64,000 nt of DNA from Moorella thermoacetica (GCF_001267405.1 NZ_CP012369.1:2460402-2524401), one strand, 5' to 3'; shown: positions 31,451 to 40,273, counted from the stretch's first letter. Notes: generated by a model from the letters alone, not told the origin. Program-made: numbers and translations.

Positions 31451-32589
31451 TGGTACTCGCTCCGTTCCAGGGCCTGGTGATGGGCACCAAGTTTGCGGTC
31501 AGCAGCCTTGGGCCGGGCAAAGATCATCCGCCCGGCGGCAGTCTGTAAAACGCTGGTTACCAGGACGGCAATTGTCTGGCCGATAAACCGGCGGCCGTTC
31601 TCAACGACAATCATGGTGCCGTCATCTAAGTAAGCTACCCCCTGGCCCATCTCCTTACCGTCTTTAATCACCTGAACAGTCATTTCTTCTCCCGGTAAAA
31701 CTACCGGCTTAACGGCATTGGCCAGTTCGTTGATGTTCAACACCCGGACACCCTGGAGCTCGGCCACCTTGTTCAGGTTATAATCATTGGTCAGGACCGG
31801 AGCGCCCATCTTCTGGGCCAGGCGGACAAGTTTGCTATCTACCTCCGTCAGATCGTCAAAATCAACCTCGGAAACCTTTACGGTAATGCCGGTTTCCTTA
31901 CGGATTTTGTTCAGGATATCAAGCCCGCGCCGGCCGCGGTTGCGTTTTAGCAGATCGGAAGAATCGGCTATGTGGCGTAACTCCTCCAGGACAAAGGCCG
32001 GAATAACTATCGTTCCCTCTATAAAGCCACTCTTAATAATATCAGCGATCCGGCCGTCGATAATGACGCTGGTATCAAGGATCTTGGCCCCGGATCGGAC
32101 GCTTTCACCCTTGCCTTTATCCCGTTCTTTTCCCCCCCAGCGGGGGAAAATATTAAAGAGGGACCAGACTTCGTCCCTGCGCTTGGTACCCAGGCTCCAG
32201 CCCAGGTAGCCAAAGAGAATACTCCCAACCATGGGAATATAGGGTCCCACCAGGGGTAAATGAAAGAAGGAGGCCCCCAATAAATTAGCAATTATAAGTC
32301 CACAGATTAGTCCCAGGGCACCGCTTATTATCTCCTGGGCCGGGGTGCGTTGCAACCTCCCTTCCAGCCAGCGCATGGATTGGGTCACCAGGTTAATAAT
32401 ATGTTGGGCCACACCGTATCCCACGAGGCCGGCCACGAAAGTCACCAGGGCCAGTAGCGTCCAACTCAACCCCGGGGGCGGGTTCACTCCCCCGCCCACC
32501 TGCCAGAGGTTTAAGCCTGCCCGACCTACATAGAAGCCGGCTGCCGCTCCCAGCAGGCCAAAGGCCCCACGTAAAATGCGCAATAACAT
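31438..32589 (-). CDS. PIN-TRAM membrane protein (YacL family)
   Basis: This 383-residue protein has about four N-terminal membrane segments (roughly 1-135), then a PIN nuclease-like domain ([19 protein letters not shown], about 171-189, with conserved acidic residues) and a TRAM RNA-binding domain (about 295-355). B. subtilis YacL has the same plan and place, near radA and ispD. The function is unproven; membrane-bound RNA processing is a family-based guess. Confidence 0.92.
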
Positions 32590-32660
32590 CTTTTCACCTT
32601 CTTTACTTCCTTTCCCTTTGATTCTGTCTCCGGAACCGCCATCTTATACCATCCTTAACC

Positions 32661-33137
32661 TCAGGCTAAAAGTTTTTCCAGCATATTTTCTACCTGATTT
32701 TTTTCAGCGTTCCGGGCTAGAGCCAGTTCACTGATTAACATCTGGCGGGCGTTTTCTAGCATTTTCCTTTCCCCTGTTGAAAGGCCCTGATCATGTTCCC
32801 GCCGGGAAAGGTTTCCCACCACTTCGGCCAGCTGATAAATATTGCCGCTACGCATCTTTTCCAGGTTGGCACGGTAGCGCCGGTTCCAGTTGCCGCTGCC
32901 GTTGCTCCTGGGCTCTTTGAGAATCTTGATTACCTCCTGGATTTCCTTCTCGTCAATCACTTCCCTCAAGCCTACGGCTTGTTCGCTCTCCAGGGGTATC
33001 ATCACCTTCATGTCGCCCAGCGGTAAACGGAGGATATAGTACTTCCTCTTCTTGCCCAGGACTTCCCGCTCCTCGATGGCCTCGATGACCCCGGCCCCAT
33101 GCATTGGGTACACCACTTTATCGCCAACTTTAAACAT
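32661..33137 (-). CDS. carD: CarD-family transcriptional regulator
   Basis: CarD proteins bind the RNA polymerase beta subunit through an N-terminal RID/Tudor domain and stabilise open complexes. The 158-residue product starts MFKVGDKVVYPMHGAGVIEAIEE. An upstream in-frame ATG only adds five residues covering the GGAGGG ribosome-binding site. The C-terminal part (about 75-155) is helical and DNA-binding in homologues. It lies between radA and the PIN-TRAM gene, as in many clostridia. Confidence 0.93.
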   Translation of the reverse strand: MFKVGDKVVYPMHGAGVIEAIEEREVLGKKRKYYILRLPLGDMKVMIPLESEQAVGLREVIDEKEIQEVIKILKEPRSNGSGNWNRRYRANLEKMRSGNIYQLAEVVGNLSRREHDQGLSTGERKMLENARQMLISELALARNAEKNQVENMLEKLLA

Positions 33138-33158
33138 TAAGCGACCCTCCATTTATGA

Positions 33159-34628
33159 CTAAGAGTATTTATAAAACGGGTTACTCAACGTATTATCGCC
33201 TGCCCCTGAGCCGGTATTAACGAGGGCCAGTCGCAGGGCCTCATTTATTGTAGATACTTTATATATTTCGCAGCCGCTCTGCCCTTTAAGACCCCCCCTA
33301 TTGCCAGCCGGAATTATAAAGCGGTTAAAACCCAGCCTGGCTGCTTCCTCAACGCGCCTTTCCAGCTGGGTGACGGCCCTTACCTCTCCAGCAAGGCCAA
33401 CCTCCCCCAGGACAAGGGTCCGGGATTCCAGGGGACGATCCTTCAAACCAGAGGCAATGGCCAGGCATATACCCAGGTCGGCTGCCGGTTCATTGATGGC
33501 AATACCACCGGCCACGTTAAGGTATATATCGTAGCCCCCCAGGGGCAGGCCGGCCCGTTTCTCCAGGACCGCTGCCAGCAGGAGGGCCCGGTTGAAATCA
33601 ATACCGGTAGCTAGTCGCCGCGGGTTTCCAAAGGCAGTCTTACTCACCAGGGCCTGGATCTCCAGTAGAAGGGGCCGGGTGCCTTCCAGGCAGGCGACGA
33701 CACTGGAGCCCGCCACTCCGGCCGGGCGCTCGGCCATAAGCATGGCCGAGGGGTTGGTTACTTCCTGCAAACCGGAGCCGGTCATCTCAAAAACGCCAAT
33801 CTCATTGGTGGAGCCGAAGCGATTTTTAACGGACCGCAGAATGCGGTAGGCCTGGTAGCGTTCACCCTCCAGGTAGAGGACACAATCCACCAGGTGTTCC
33901 AGGACCTTCGGGCCGGCCAGGAATCCTTCCTTGGTGACGTGACCCACCAGAATTACTGCCGGGCCGCCATCCTTGGCCAGGCGTAAAAAGCGGGCCGCTC
34001 CTTCCCGCACCTGGGAAACGCTGCCCGGGGCAGCCTGGATATCAGGAAGAAGCATCGTCTGGATAGAATCCACCATAACTACTACCGGCTGCAGCCGTTC
34101 TATCTGCAGGAGGATCCCTTCAATATTAGTTTCCGCCAGTAAGTAGATCTCGCCTTCCTCGGCGCCCAGGCGTCGAGCCCTTAACCGGGTCTGGCTGGCG
34201 GATTCTTCTCCGGTGACATAGAGTATTTTACCGTACCTCGAAGAGAGTAAGTGGGCCACCTGGAGAAGGAGGGTAGACTTACCAATCCCGGGAGCCCCGC
34301 CAACCAGGACCAGGGAACCGGGAACTAGCCCGCCTCCCAGGACCCGGTCCCATTCGCCCAGGGTAGTCACCAGCCTCTTTTCACTGATATCATTTACCCG
34401 GGATAGCAGGACGGGGACTTCCCCGGAGCCTGCCGCTTTTTTTATACCCTCTGGAATTATGGCCTCGGCCACCAGGCTATTCCAACTACCACACGCCGGG
34501 CATCGGCCCAGGAAGCCCTGGGATTCATAACCGCACTGCTGGCAAACGAAGCGTTCTTTGATCCTGGTCAGGAGTTCTGCCCCCTTGCTTTTATCAGCCC
34601 CGCTATTTTCATTCACCGATGGTGGCAC
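33159..34628 (-). CDS. radA: DNA repair protein RadA
   Basis: RadA (Sms) is a RecA-like helicase that processes recombination intermediates. Its zinc motif is CxxC...CxxC (Cys29, 32, 43, 46). Walker A is GGAPGIGKST (110-119), the RadA-specific motif KNRFG is present, and a C-terminal Lon-like domain follows. The first GTG lacks a clear ribosome-binding site, so the true start may lie slightly downstream, before the zinc motif. Confidence 0.95.
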   Translation of the reverse strand: MPPSVNENSGADKSKGAELLTRIKERFVCQQCGYESQGFLGRCPACGSWNSLVAEAIIPEGIKKAAGSGEVPVLLSRVNDISEKRLVTTLGEWDRVLGGGLVPGSLVLVGGAPGIGKSTLLLQVAHLLSSRYGKILYVTGEESASQTRLRARRLGAEEGEIYLLAETNIEGILLQIERLQPVVVMVDSIQTMLLPDIQAAPGSVSQVREGAARFLRLAKDGGPAVILVGHVTKEGFLAGPKVLEHLVDCVLYLEGERYQAYRILRSVKNRFGSTNEIGVFEMTGSGLQEVTNPSAMLMAERPAGVAGSSVVACLEGTRPLLLEIQALVSKTAFGNPRRLATGIDFNRALLLAAVLEKRAGLPLGGYDIYLNVAGGIAINEPAADLGICLAIASGLKDRPLESRTLVLGEVGLAGEVRAVTQLERRVEEAARLGFNRFIIPAGNRGGLKGQSGCEIYKVSTINEALRLALVNTGSGAGDNTLSNPFYKYS

Positions 34629-34694
34629 TTGGCCAAGGGAGGCTGTCGAAGATAATTATATCACCGCCGACCCGCTCTGGGAAGTCCTACCAAT

Positions 34695-35441
34695 CTAGGT
34701 CCCTTCTTCCTGTAAGGCCTGCCCCCGGCGACGATGCCAACCCAGGTATTCTTTCACCCGGTCGGCGGTTTTATTGATTACTTGATCTTCACTAATACCG
34801 GCGCTGCGGGCGACCTGCCAGGCGCGGGCGAAATTACCTACCGAACTGAAGATATGGGCATCACTATTCACTGCTACCTGCACTTTATGTTTTTGGGCCA
34901 GTTTGGCCAGGAGTTGACAACGGGGCAGGCTGCCCTGGCGACTGATGCTAAAGGAGTTATTGTTGATCTCCAGGGCTTTATGTTCGCGGGCCGCTGCCAG
35001 GACCAATTTTTCTATGTCCACAGGAAAGTCAGGATTTCCGGGATGAACGATAAGGTGGACCCTGGGATTGGCTATGGCCGCCAGCACGGCCCGGGTGTAA
35101 TCCTCCGCGGGACGATTATCAAAACCAGTGCCAGTATGGAAGCCAGCCAGGACAATATCAAGTTCCTCCAGGAGGCGTTCGGGGAGATCCAGATTCCCGT
35201 CAACGTCGATGATGTTGGCCTCTACGCCCCGGAGAATTTCTACTCCTCCTATCTTTCTGGGCAGGGCTACCAGGTTACCAAAGTGGTACTCATGGGGACC
35301 GCCGGGCATCTTCAGGCCATGATCCGTAATGGCGATCATCTTTAAGCCACGTTTCTCGGCTGCCTCGGCCAGTTCTTTAACGGTACTATAGGCATGACCG
35401 CTGGCAACAGTATGGGTGTGGAGATCGGCTTCAAACAGCAT
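34695..35441 (-). CDS. PHP-domain phosphatase (YcdX-like)
   Basis: The PHP metal site is visible: DLHTHTVASGHA (near residue 8), ITDHG, HTG and the late NSDAH. These trinuclear zinc proteins hydrolyse phosphoesters; E. coli YcdX is a close pattern match. The ATG at 35439-35441 (248 residues) has AAGGGAG ten bases upstream; an in-frame TTG three codons earlier sits on that site. The substrate is unknown. It lies between radA and the noncoding region. Confidence 0.88.
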   Translation of the reverse strand: MLFEADLHTHTVASGHAYSTVKELAEAAEKRGLKMIAITDHGLKMPGGPHEYHFGNLVALPRKIGGVEILRGVEANIIDVDGNLDLPERLLEELDIVLAGFHTGTGFDNRPAEDYTRAVLAAIANPRVHLIVHPGNPDFPVDIEKLVLAAAREHKALEINNNSFSISRQGSLPRCQLLAKLAQKHKVQVAVNSDAHIFSSVGNFARAWQVARSAGISEDQVINKTADRVKEYLGWHRRRGQALQEEGT

Positions 35442-35579
35442 TTTTTGCAACTCCCTTCTTATTGCTCTTATTTATTATAGCAATAAGTTATTAACCCAAT
35501 ATTAAAACCCTTTTGCTGTAGGTTTAATTTAACCCTGGATAAGTTATCCTTCAATGGTTAATAAAAAAATTGAACCCAC

Positions 35580-35609
35580 TTAAATAATATTCTCCTGAAT
35601 GGATATAAT
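35580..35609 (+). promoter_or_regulatory. Promoter-like element before the structured noncoding RNA
   Basis: A perfect TATAAT (35604-35609) lies in an AT-rich stretch. The best -35 is weak (TTAAAT, 18-base spacing). It directly precedes a long G/C-richer noncoding stretch that ends in a strong plus-strand terminator. Confidence 0.55.
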
Positions 35610-35615
35610 AGAAAC

Positions 35616-36050
35616 AACAGGGTCGGCCGGGACCGAGTCCAGAAAATTACCGGGTCTAAAACGGGTTTGGTAATTTTCGGCCAAAGGTAACCAGCAGGTC
35701 GAAAGGCTTACTGGTCAGCCGGCGGGCAGATCAGTAGCTGTTCGTCACGGCTTGGCGTTGGTCTGCAGGGATTAATGTCAGGTCGGCAAAGATAGTTGCT
35801 GGTCGAGCTAAGATGGTTATAGGTGCCGCAGGCTTTTGACAAAAAAGCTCGAGGTTCGTCGAGGTCGAGAGATCTCTGCGGGCTTCTCAGGTATTTATGA
35901 CCATCGAGCAAAGGTTATTGTAGTTATCGTAATGGTCTATGGTAGCCGCAAGGTTGCCGTGGGCTATGCAGGTAGCTGCAGTAGCCGGCGTTAAGGTCCT
36001 GGTCGGCTTTGTAAAATGGAGGCTGCTCCCTCGGAGCGGCCTCCATTTTT
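35616..36050 (+). ncRNA. Candidate large structured noncoding RNA (about 435 nt), unassigned
   Basis: No credible reading frame exists on either strand. The segment has many local helices. GAAAATTACC (35642-35651) pairs perfectly with GGTAATTTTC (35669-35678). GCAGATCA pairs with TGGTCTGC (about 35726-35766), GACCAT with ATGGTC (about 35900-35937), TAGCC with GGCTA, and TGCAG with CTGCA (near 35967-35980). GGTC/GGTCG words recur throughout. A promoter-like -10 precedes it and an excellent terminator ends it. I find no tmRNA, RNase P, SRP or riboswitch core. It may be a known class I do not recognise, or new. Confidence 0.6.
36013..36050 (+). terminator. Strong intrinsic terminator of the structured RNA
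   Basis: AAATGGAGGC-T-GCTCC pairs with GGAGC-G-GCCTCCATTT around a three-base loop. The stem is about 15 bp with one symmetric mismatch and ends in a run of five T. No coding gene on the plus strand needs it, which supports an independent RNA. Confidence 0.92.
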
Positions 36051-36054
36051 AGCT

Positions 36055-36080
36055 AAAAAAGTGGCCCAGAAAATCTGGGC
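36055..36080 (-). terminator. Terminator for the HD-GYP gene
   Basis: GCCCAG/CTGGGC stem (36064-36080) followed on the minus strand by CACTTTTTT. It would end leftward transcription from the HD-GYP gene about 130 bases after its stop, tail to tail with the structured RNA. Confidence 0.75.
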
Positions 36081-36206
36081 TAAAGGTATATATATTAAGG
36101 AGGTCAGAGGACACCTGCTTGGAGGGTATCAGGTATTCCCTCTATTGATAGTATAACTCATTACTGTTAAAAATCAATAATTACCGTGTTAAGGTTAGAT
36201 TAATTT

Positions 36207-36818
36207 TCATGGTCTGATTAGTGGCAGGGAGGAGGCTGTTTTCATTAGCTTGTGGATCATTGTAAAGAATACGGGTACCAGTCCCGGGTCAAACTGGGTC
36301 CCGGCGTTATTTTCGACTTCCGCTAGGGCATTTGGCAACGTACGAATTTGCTGGTAGGGTCGTTGGGAGGTCATGGCCTCAAAGGCATCGGCCAGGGCGA
36401 TAATCCTGGCCCCCAGGGGAATATCCGGCCCCTTTAAACCATTATATCCTCCACCATCCCAGCGTTCGTGGTGATAGGCAACAAATTCCAGAATACCAGG
36501 GCTAATACCTGAAGCTGTCAGCAACTCTACCCCGGCCCGGGGGTGATTTTTGATTACCAGCCATTCCTCCCGGGTTAAAGGACCTTTTTTCATAAGCAGC
36601 GCATTGGTTATAGTAATCTTGCCGACATCATGGAGCAAAGCCCCGGCATAAATAGCCTGGCACTCTCCCTGGTCCATCCCATAGATCCGGGCCAGGTTCA
36701 ATGCCAGGCTAGCAACGCCCAGGGAATGGCGATAGGTAAAAGGAGAATGGGCCGCCAGCCGACCCAACCAGTTATGTATCGCCTGCCATTCCAAACCATA
36801 GTCATCCTCTCCCAGCAC
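36207..36818 (-). CDS. HD-GYP domain protein, predicted c-di-GMP phosphodiesterase
   Basis: HD-GYP enzymes hydrolyse cyclic di-GMP. Up to 203 residues, with HDxGK at 63-67 and HHERWDGGGYNG at 116-127; the canonical GYP proline is asparagine. The GTG at 36818 has no ribosome-binding site; a TTG eight codons in, after GGGAGAGG, may be the real start. It lies directly downstream of a c-di-GMP-I riboswitch, which suggests ligand-linked control. No sensory domain is seen. Confidence 0.9.
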   Translation of the reverse strand: MLGEDDYGLEWQAIHNWLGRLAAHSPFTYRHSLGVASLALNLARIYGMDQGECQAIYAGALLHDVGKITITNALLMKKGPLTREEWLVIKNHPRAGVELLTASGISPGILEFVAYHHERWDGGGYNGLKGPDIPLGARIIALADAFEAMTSQRPYQQIRTLPNALAEVENNAGTQFDPGLVPVFFTMIHKLMKTASSLPLIRP

Positions 36819-36834
36819 TGCTAAATCCGGTAAT

Positions 36835-36861
36835 AAAAAAAGCCTTGCTCCTCAACAAGAC
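36835..36861 (-). terminator. Expression-platform terminator of the c-di-GMP riboswitch
   Basis: A stem GTCTTG/CAAGGC with an eight-base loop is followed on the minus strand by TTTTTTTATT, between the aptamer and the HD-GYP start. It is short, with one GxU pair, as expected for a regulated terminator. Confidence 0.7.
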
Positions 36862-36871
36862 TAGGCCGCTT

Positions 36872-36966
36872 CCTGGAGCCGGCAGCCTGGCGATCATAGC
36901 CCTTTTAAGGACCTTAGACCCATGGCTTTGTGTCCCCACCTTTCGATGGGTTTACCCTTTTGAGCA
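36872..36966 (-). promoter_or_regulatory. Cyclic di-GMP-I (GEMM) riboswitch
   Basis: The minus strand shows the GEMM-I core: GGGTAAACC, a GAAA-capped hairpin (CCCATC/GGTGGG), then GACACAAAGCC (consensus GACGCAAAGCC), ATGGGTCTAA, and the 3' part with GCCAGGCTGCC. The order and spacing fit the class. The next gene on this strand is the HD-GYP protein, with a terminator between them. Confidence 0.9.
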
Positions 36967-37008
36967 GCTCTGGTTCAAAATTATTATTTTTAACCTTTAC
37001 TTCGACAT

Positions 37009-37362
37009 CTATCGCTTGTTTCCTCTTTTATTATCCAAATTCCCACCCTTTCCCACATTACCCAAGCCCAGCTTTTTTCCCAGGGCCCGGTAATACTTCT
37101 CAGCGCACTCACGGCACATGGTATCCTTCCTGATAGTTACAAGGTTTACCTGGCGGCCACAGCAACGACAGTTAGATTGAATGTCAACCCTCCTGACGTA
37201 CCATTTACCATCTTCGCCGGCCAAAAACTCAATTTCTGCGCCAGGGTATAGATCCAGTTGCTGCCTTAATTTAGCAGGTAGAGTTACCCGCCCTTTGCAA
37301 TCAACTATGCGTCTGTTGCCACCAGGAGTTTTACGGTCAGGTGCCCGGTTCTTCCTGGTAAT
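37009..37362 (-). CDS. AbrB/SpoVT-domain regulator with C-terminal zinc finger
   Basis: This is a small DNA-binding protein: a swapped-hairpin AbrB/MazE domain (RRIVDCKGRVTLPAKLRQQL onward) followed by two CxxC pairs that likely bind zinc, and a Gly/Asn/Lys-rich tail. The best ribosome-binding site, AAGGGGGG, stands seven bases before an ATT codon (37360-37362). The only conventional in-frame start is a TTG at 37389 with no such site. It overlaps the end of the sensor-kinase gene. Confidence 0.8.
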   Translation of the reverse strand: MTRKNRAPDRKTPGGNRRIVDCKGRVTLPAKLRQQLDLYPGAEIEFLAGEDGKWYVRRVDIQSNCRCCGRQVNLVTIRKDTMCRECAEKYYRALGKKLGLGNVGKGGNLDNKRGNKR

Positions 37363-38806
37363 TGCTTCGCCCCCCTTCCTCAGCGGCAATGGGGAGGGTA
37401 AAGAAGAAATGGCTGCCCTGGCCCGGCCTGCTGGTCACACTGATACTGCCACCATGGGACTCGACTATATGCTTGACGATAGCCAGGCCCAGACCGGTGC
37501 CTCCCATCTCCCGGGAACGCGCCTTATCTACCCGGTAGAATCGTTCAAATACGCGGGGAAGGCTCTCGGGGGGGATGCCTATGCCGGTATCTGCCACCTC
37601 TACCTGAACTAATTCCCCTAACCGGGCAGCACGTATAGTTACCCTGCCACTGGCGGGGGTATACTTAATGCCATTATCAATCAGATTAAGGAGCACTTGG
37701 TTCAGATAGCTCTCACTGATGGCCAACTCCGGTATCTCCGCCGGTATCTCCTTCTCCAGGGCGACTCCTTTCTCCCTTGCTAACTGGTTAATAGTAGTGA
37801 GGACCCGGTCCAAGGTGGCCGCCAGGTCCGCACGCCCAGCATCCTGTCGCTTTGGTTGGCTCTCCAGTCGTGACAGGGAGAGAAGGTCTTCGATTAATTG
37901 CTGCAATCGCTGGGCTTCATGGTTGATAATTCCCAGGAAGCGCCGGCTGACCTCCGGGTCTTCAAGGGCCCCCTCCAGCAGAGTCTCAACAAAGCCCCGG
38001 ATTGAGGTCAGGGGGGTACGTAATTCATGGGAGACGTTGGCCACAAACTCCGTCCGCATCTGCTCCAGGCGGCGGATGTCGGTAATATCCCGGATGGTGA
38101 GCACGGCCCCGATTATTCGTCCCTGTTCGCTGGTGATGGGCGTACCATAGATTCTGAATAACTGACTGGTAGTCGGGAAGAGCCGGACCTCATTCTCCAG
38201 GGGCAGGCCACTGGCCAGGATCTCCTTTACCATGGCATCGATTTCATGGTTACGGACAACCTTGAGGAGATACTTGTGCTCGACCTCTGCCCCCTTTTTA
38301 CCGAACATCTTCTCTGCCGCCGGATTGAGCATTATAACCCGGCCCACCTGGTCAACAGCTACCAGGCCGTCGGTTATACTGGCCAGGATAGCCTTCATTT
38401 TATTGCGCTCGTCTGCTATTTCCCGGAAATTATTGCGTAGAGTTTCCACCATGATATTTAGATGATGGCTTAATAAACCCACCTCATCGTCACTCTGGAT
38501 CTCTACCCGCTGTTCCAGGTCACCGGCGGCAATCCTGCGGGTCAGGGGCAGGAGGGCCGTCAGGGGGGTTATAATCCCCCGGGCCAGGATAAAGGTGCCA
38601 ATGCCCATTATAATCAAAACTAGGATCATGACGGCCAGCAGTTGTCCCTCTAACCTGGCAGCCAGGAACCCGGCCCGGAAGGGGGGTAACCATGGTAATC
38701 CCATGGCCTTCAAGATAGCCTGGTGTAAGTAGAGATAGGCCCCCAACAGAGTGAAGAAAAGGAGGGTCAAAAAGTTTAGGGTAATCTTCCAGCGTAGTGA
38801 ATGCAT
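37337..38806 (-). CDS. Membrane sensor histidine kinase (PhoR/WalK-like)
   Basis: This 489-residue protein has membrane segments at about 8-30 and 56-76, HAMP (about 77-130), PAS (about 136-245), HisKA with the phospho-acceptor His260 in NVSHELRTPL, and a HATPase domain with N, G1 and G2 boxes. Domain order matches PhoR-type kinases. No response regulator adjoins it, so its partner is unknown. It overlaps the AbrB-type gene and follows the tandem HD-GYP gene by 16 bases. Confidence 0.93.
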   Translation of the reverse strand: MHSLRWKITLNFLTLLFFTLLGAYLYLHQAILKAMGLPWLPPFRAGFLAARLEGQLLAVMILVLIIMGIGTFILARGIITPLTALLPLTRRIAAGDLEQRVEIQSDDEVGLLSHHLNIMVETLRNNFREIADERNKMKAILASITDGLVAVDQVGRVIMLNPAAEKMFGKKGAEVEHKYLLKVVRNHEIDAMVKEILASGLPLENEVRLFPTTSQLFRIYGTPITSEQGRIIGAVLTIRDITDIRRLEQMRTEFVANVSHELRTPLTSIRGFVETLLEGALEDPEVSRRFLGIINHEAQRLQQLIEDLLSLSRLESQPKRQDAGRADLAATLDRVLTTINQLAREKGVALEKEIPAEIPELAISESYLNQVLLNLIDNGIKYTPASGRVTIRAARLGELVQVEVADTGIGIPPESLPRVFERFYRVDKARSREMGGTGLGLAIVKHIVESHGGSISVTSRPGQGSHFFFTLPIAAEEGGRSNYQEEPGT

Positions 38807-38822
38807 AATCCCGTCCCCCCTG

Positions 38823-40025
38823 TCAGGCTAGCAGGCAGGAGGCAACTGCTGTCACCTCCGGGTCAAACTGAGTGCCGGCCCCCCCTGCCAGGATTTTTAA
38901 AGCCTCTTCCGGCGTACGGGTAGGCTGATAGGGCCGGTTAGAAGTCATGGCGTCAAAGGCATCGGCCACGGCGATGATCCTGGCCCCCAAGGGAATTTCA
39001 CCATCATGGAGGCCATAGGGATATCCTTTACCATCATAACGTTCGTGATGCAGGCCGGCGTCCCGGGCAATATCCTTGAGGCTAGTCACCCCCTCCAGGA
39101 GTTCTATCGTCCAGGCCGGGTGGCGGCGTACCACTTTTAATTCTTCGCTGTTGAGCCGGCCCCGTTTATCCAGAATAGCGCGGGGAACGGCGATTTTGCC
39201 GAAATCGTGGAGGAGGCCGGCGATCTCCAGACGCCGCAATTTAGCATCATTATATCCGAGGCAGCGGGCCAGGTTTAAAGCATAAGCAGCTACCCGGTGG
39301 GAATGGCCGGCAGTATAGGCATGTTTGGCGTCAATTATCCGGGCGAAGAGATCGATAGTGATCTTCATCGGATCGGGTACCTGGAAATTAATAGGCGGCA
39401 GGTCCAAAATCACCTTAAACATCTTTAATTCCAGGGCCGTATTGGTGGCAATTTCGGCGTACAAGGGACCATTCATCATTTTATCCAGGATAGCCAGTAG
39501 TTCCGGCGGAAACCCACCCTGAACCCTGCGGTTCAGGGTCTCCCTCAGCCTGGCCCAAGAAGTACCCGGATGGACCCGCAGGACCAGGTCCAGTTCATCG
39601 GCCAGTCCCAGGAGCATAGCTCCCGTGACGATATGATTCCCGGCAATACCCCGGGGGTACCCGGAGCCATTCCAGCGCTCATGATGGTCCCGGATCATGG
39701 CCGCAACCTTTTCCCCAAGACCCGGAATGGCTGCCACCATATCCGCCCCCCGCAGGGGGTGGTTTACGACCTCGGGATTATTTCTGCTACCACGCTGGAG
39801 GGCCAGATGAACCAAGTGGTCATCCAGCCCCATGGCGCCTATATCGTGGAGCAGCCCACCATAAAACACCAGGGTCGCCTCGTCGGGGATGACCCTCCGG
39901 GCCAGTTCCTGGGCTACCAGGGCTACCCGCCAGGCATGATAGAGTTTGGTTTCTTCCTCGATATCAAGGATTGTTGATAGTGCTACCACCAGCTCACAAA
40001 AGGATCGATCCGGCGGGCAACCCAT
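38823..40025 (-). CDS. Tandem HD / HD-GYP domain protein
   Basis: This 400-residue protein has two HD-type halves. The first has HD at 60-61 and HHERWNGSGYPRG at 114-126, but HDIGAMG lacks the usual lysine after HDxG. The second has HDFGK at 273-277 and HHERYDGKGYPYG at 326-338 and looks fully catalytic. Likely a c-di-GMP phosphodiesterase with a degenerate sensing half. It is in an operon with the sensor kinase. The ribosome-binding site is AAGGAGTG. Confidence 0.9.
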   Translation of the reverse strand: MGCPPDRSFCELVVALSTILDIEEETKLYHAWRVALVAQELARRVIPDEATLVFYGGLLHDIGAMGLDDHLVHLALQRGSRNNPEVVNHPLRGADMVAAIPGLGEKVAAMIRDHHERWNGSGYPRGIAGNHIVTGAMLLGLADELDLVLRVHPGTSWARLRETLNRRVQGGFPPELLAILDKMMNGPLYAEIATNTALELKMFKVILDLPPINFQVPDPMKITIDLFARIIDAKHAYTAGHSHRVAAYALNLARCLGYNDAKLRRLEIAGLLHDFGKIAVPRAILDKRGRLNSEELKVVRRHPAWTIELLEGVTSLKDIARDAGLHHERYDGKGYPYGLHDGEIPLGARIIAVADAFDAMTSNRPYQPTRTPEEALKILAGGAGTQFDPEVTAVASCLLA

Positions 40026-40216
40026 CGGTTTTCCACTCCTTAGCTCTTTCTATGGCCGGCCTTGCATGTGCTTTACAAAGATATGCCAGCCAGGAATTTG
40101 CATTCCTTCGTTGACGGCGGACGGCCGCCACCATTGGCTCCTTCAAATATAACTCTTGTAAAAACTGATATTTCCTGCCCTGGGTTTCTTCCCGGCGGAG
40201 GCGGATTTCTCTTTAT

Positions 40217-40255
40217 AAAAAAATCGCCCTTTATGTTAAATAAAGAGCGATTCCC
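40217..40255 (-). terminator. Intrinsic terminator after the DUF1858 gene
   Basis: On the minus strand ATCGC...TTTAT pairs with ATAAA...GCGAT and is followed by TTTTTTTAT, 19 bases after the stop. Confidence 0.88.
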
Positions 40256-40273
40256 TATAGCATTGTCCAGCCT

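Noticed and set aside
35708-35911. 67-codon minus-strand frame inside the structured RNA
   Set aside because: No ribosome-binding site, no recognisable protein, and it runs against the promoter-terminator orientation of the RNA.
36100-36206. Short gene after the structured RNA
   Set aside because: There is an AAGGAGGT-like sequence near 36098, but no start codon followed by a usable frame.
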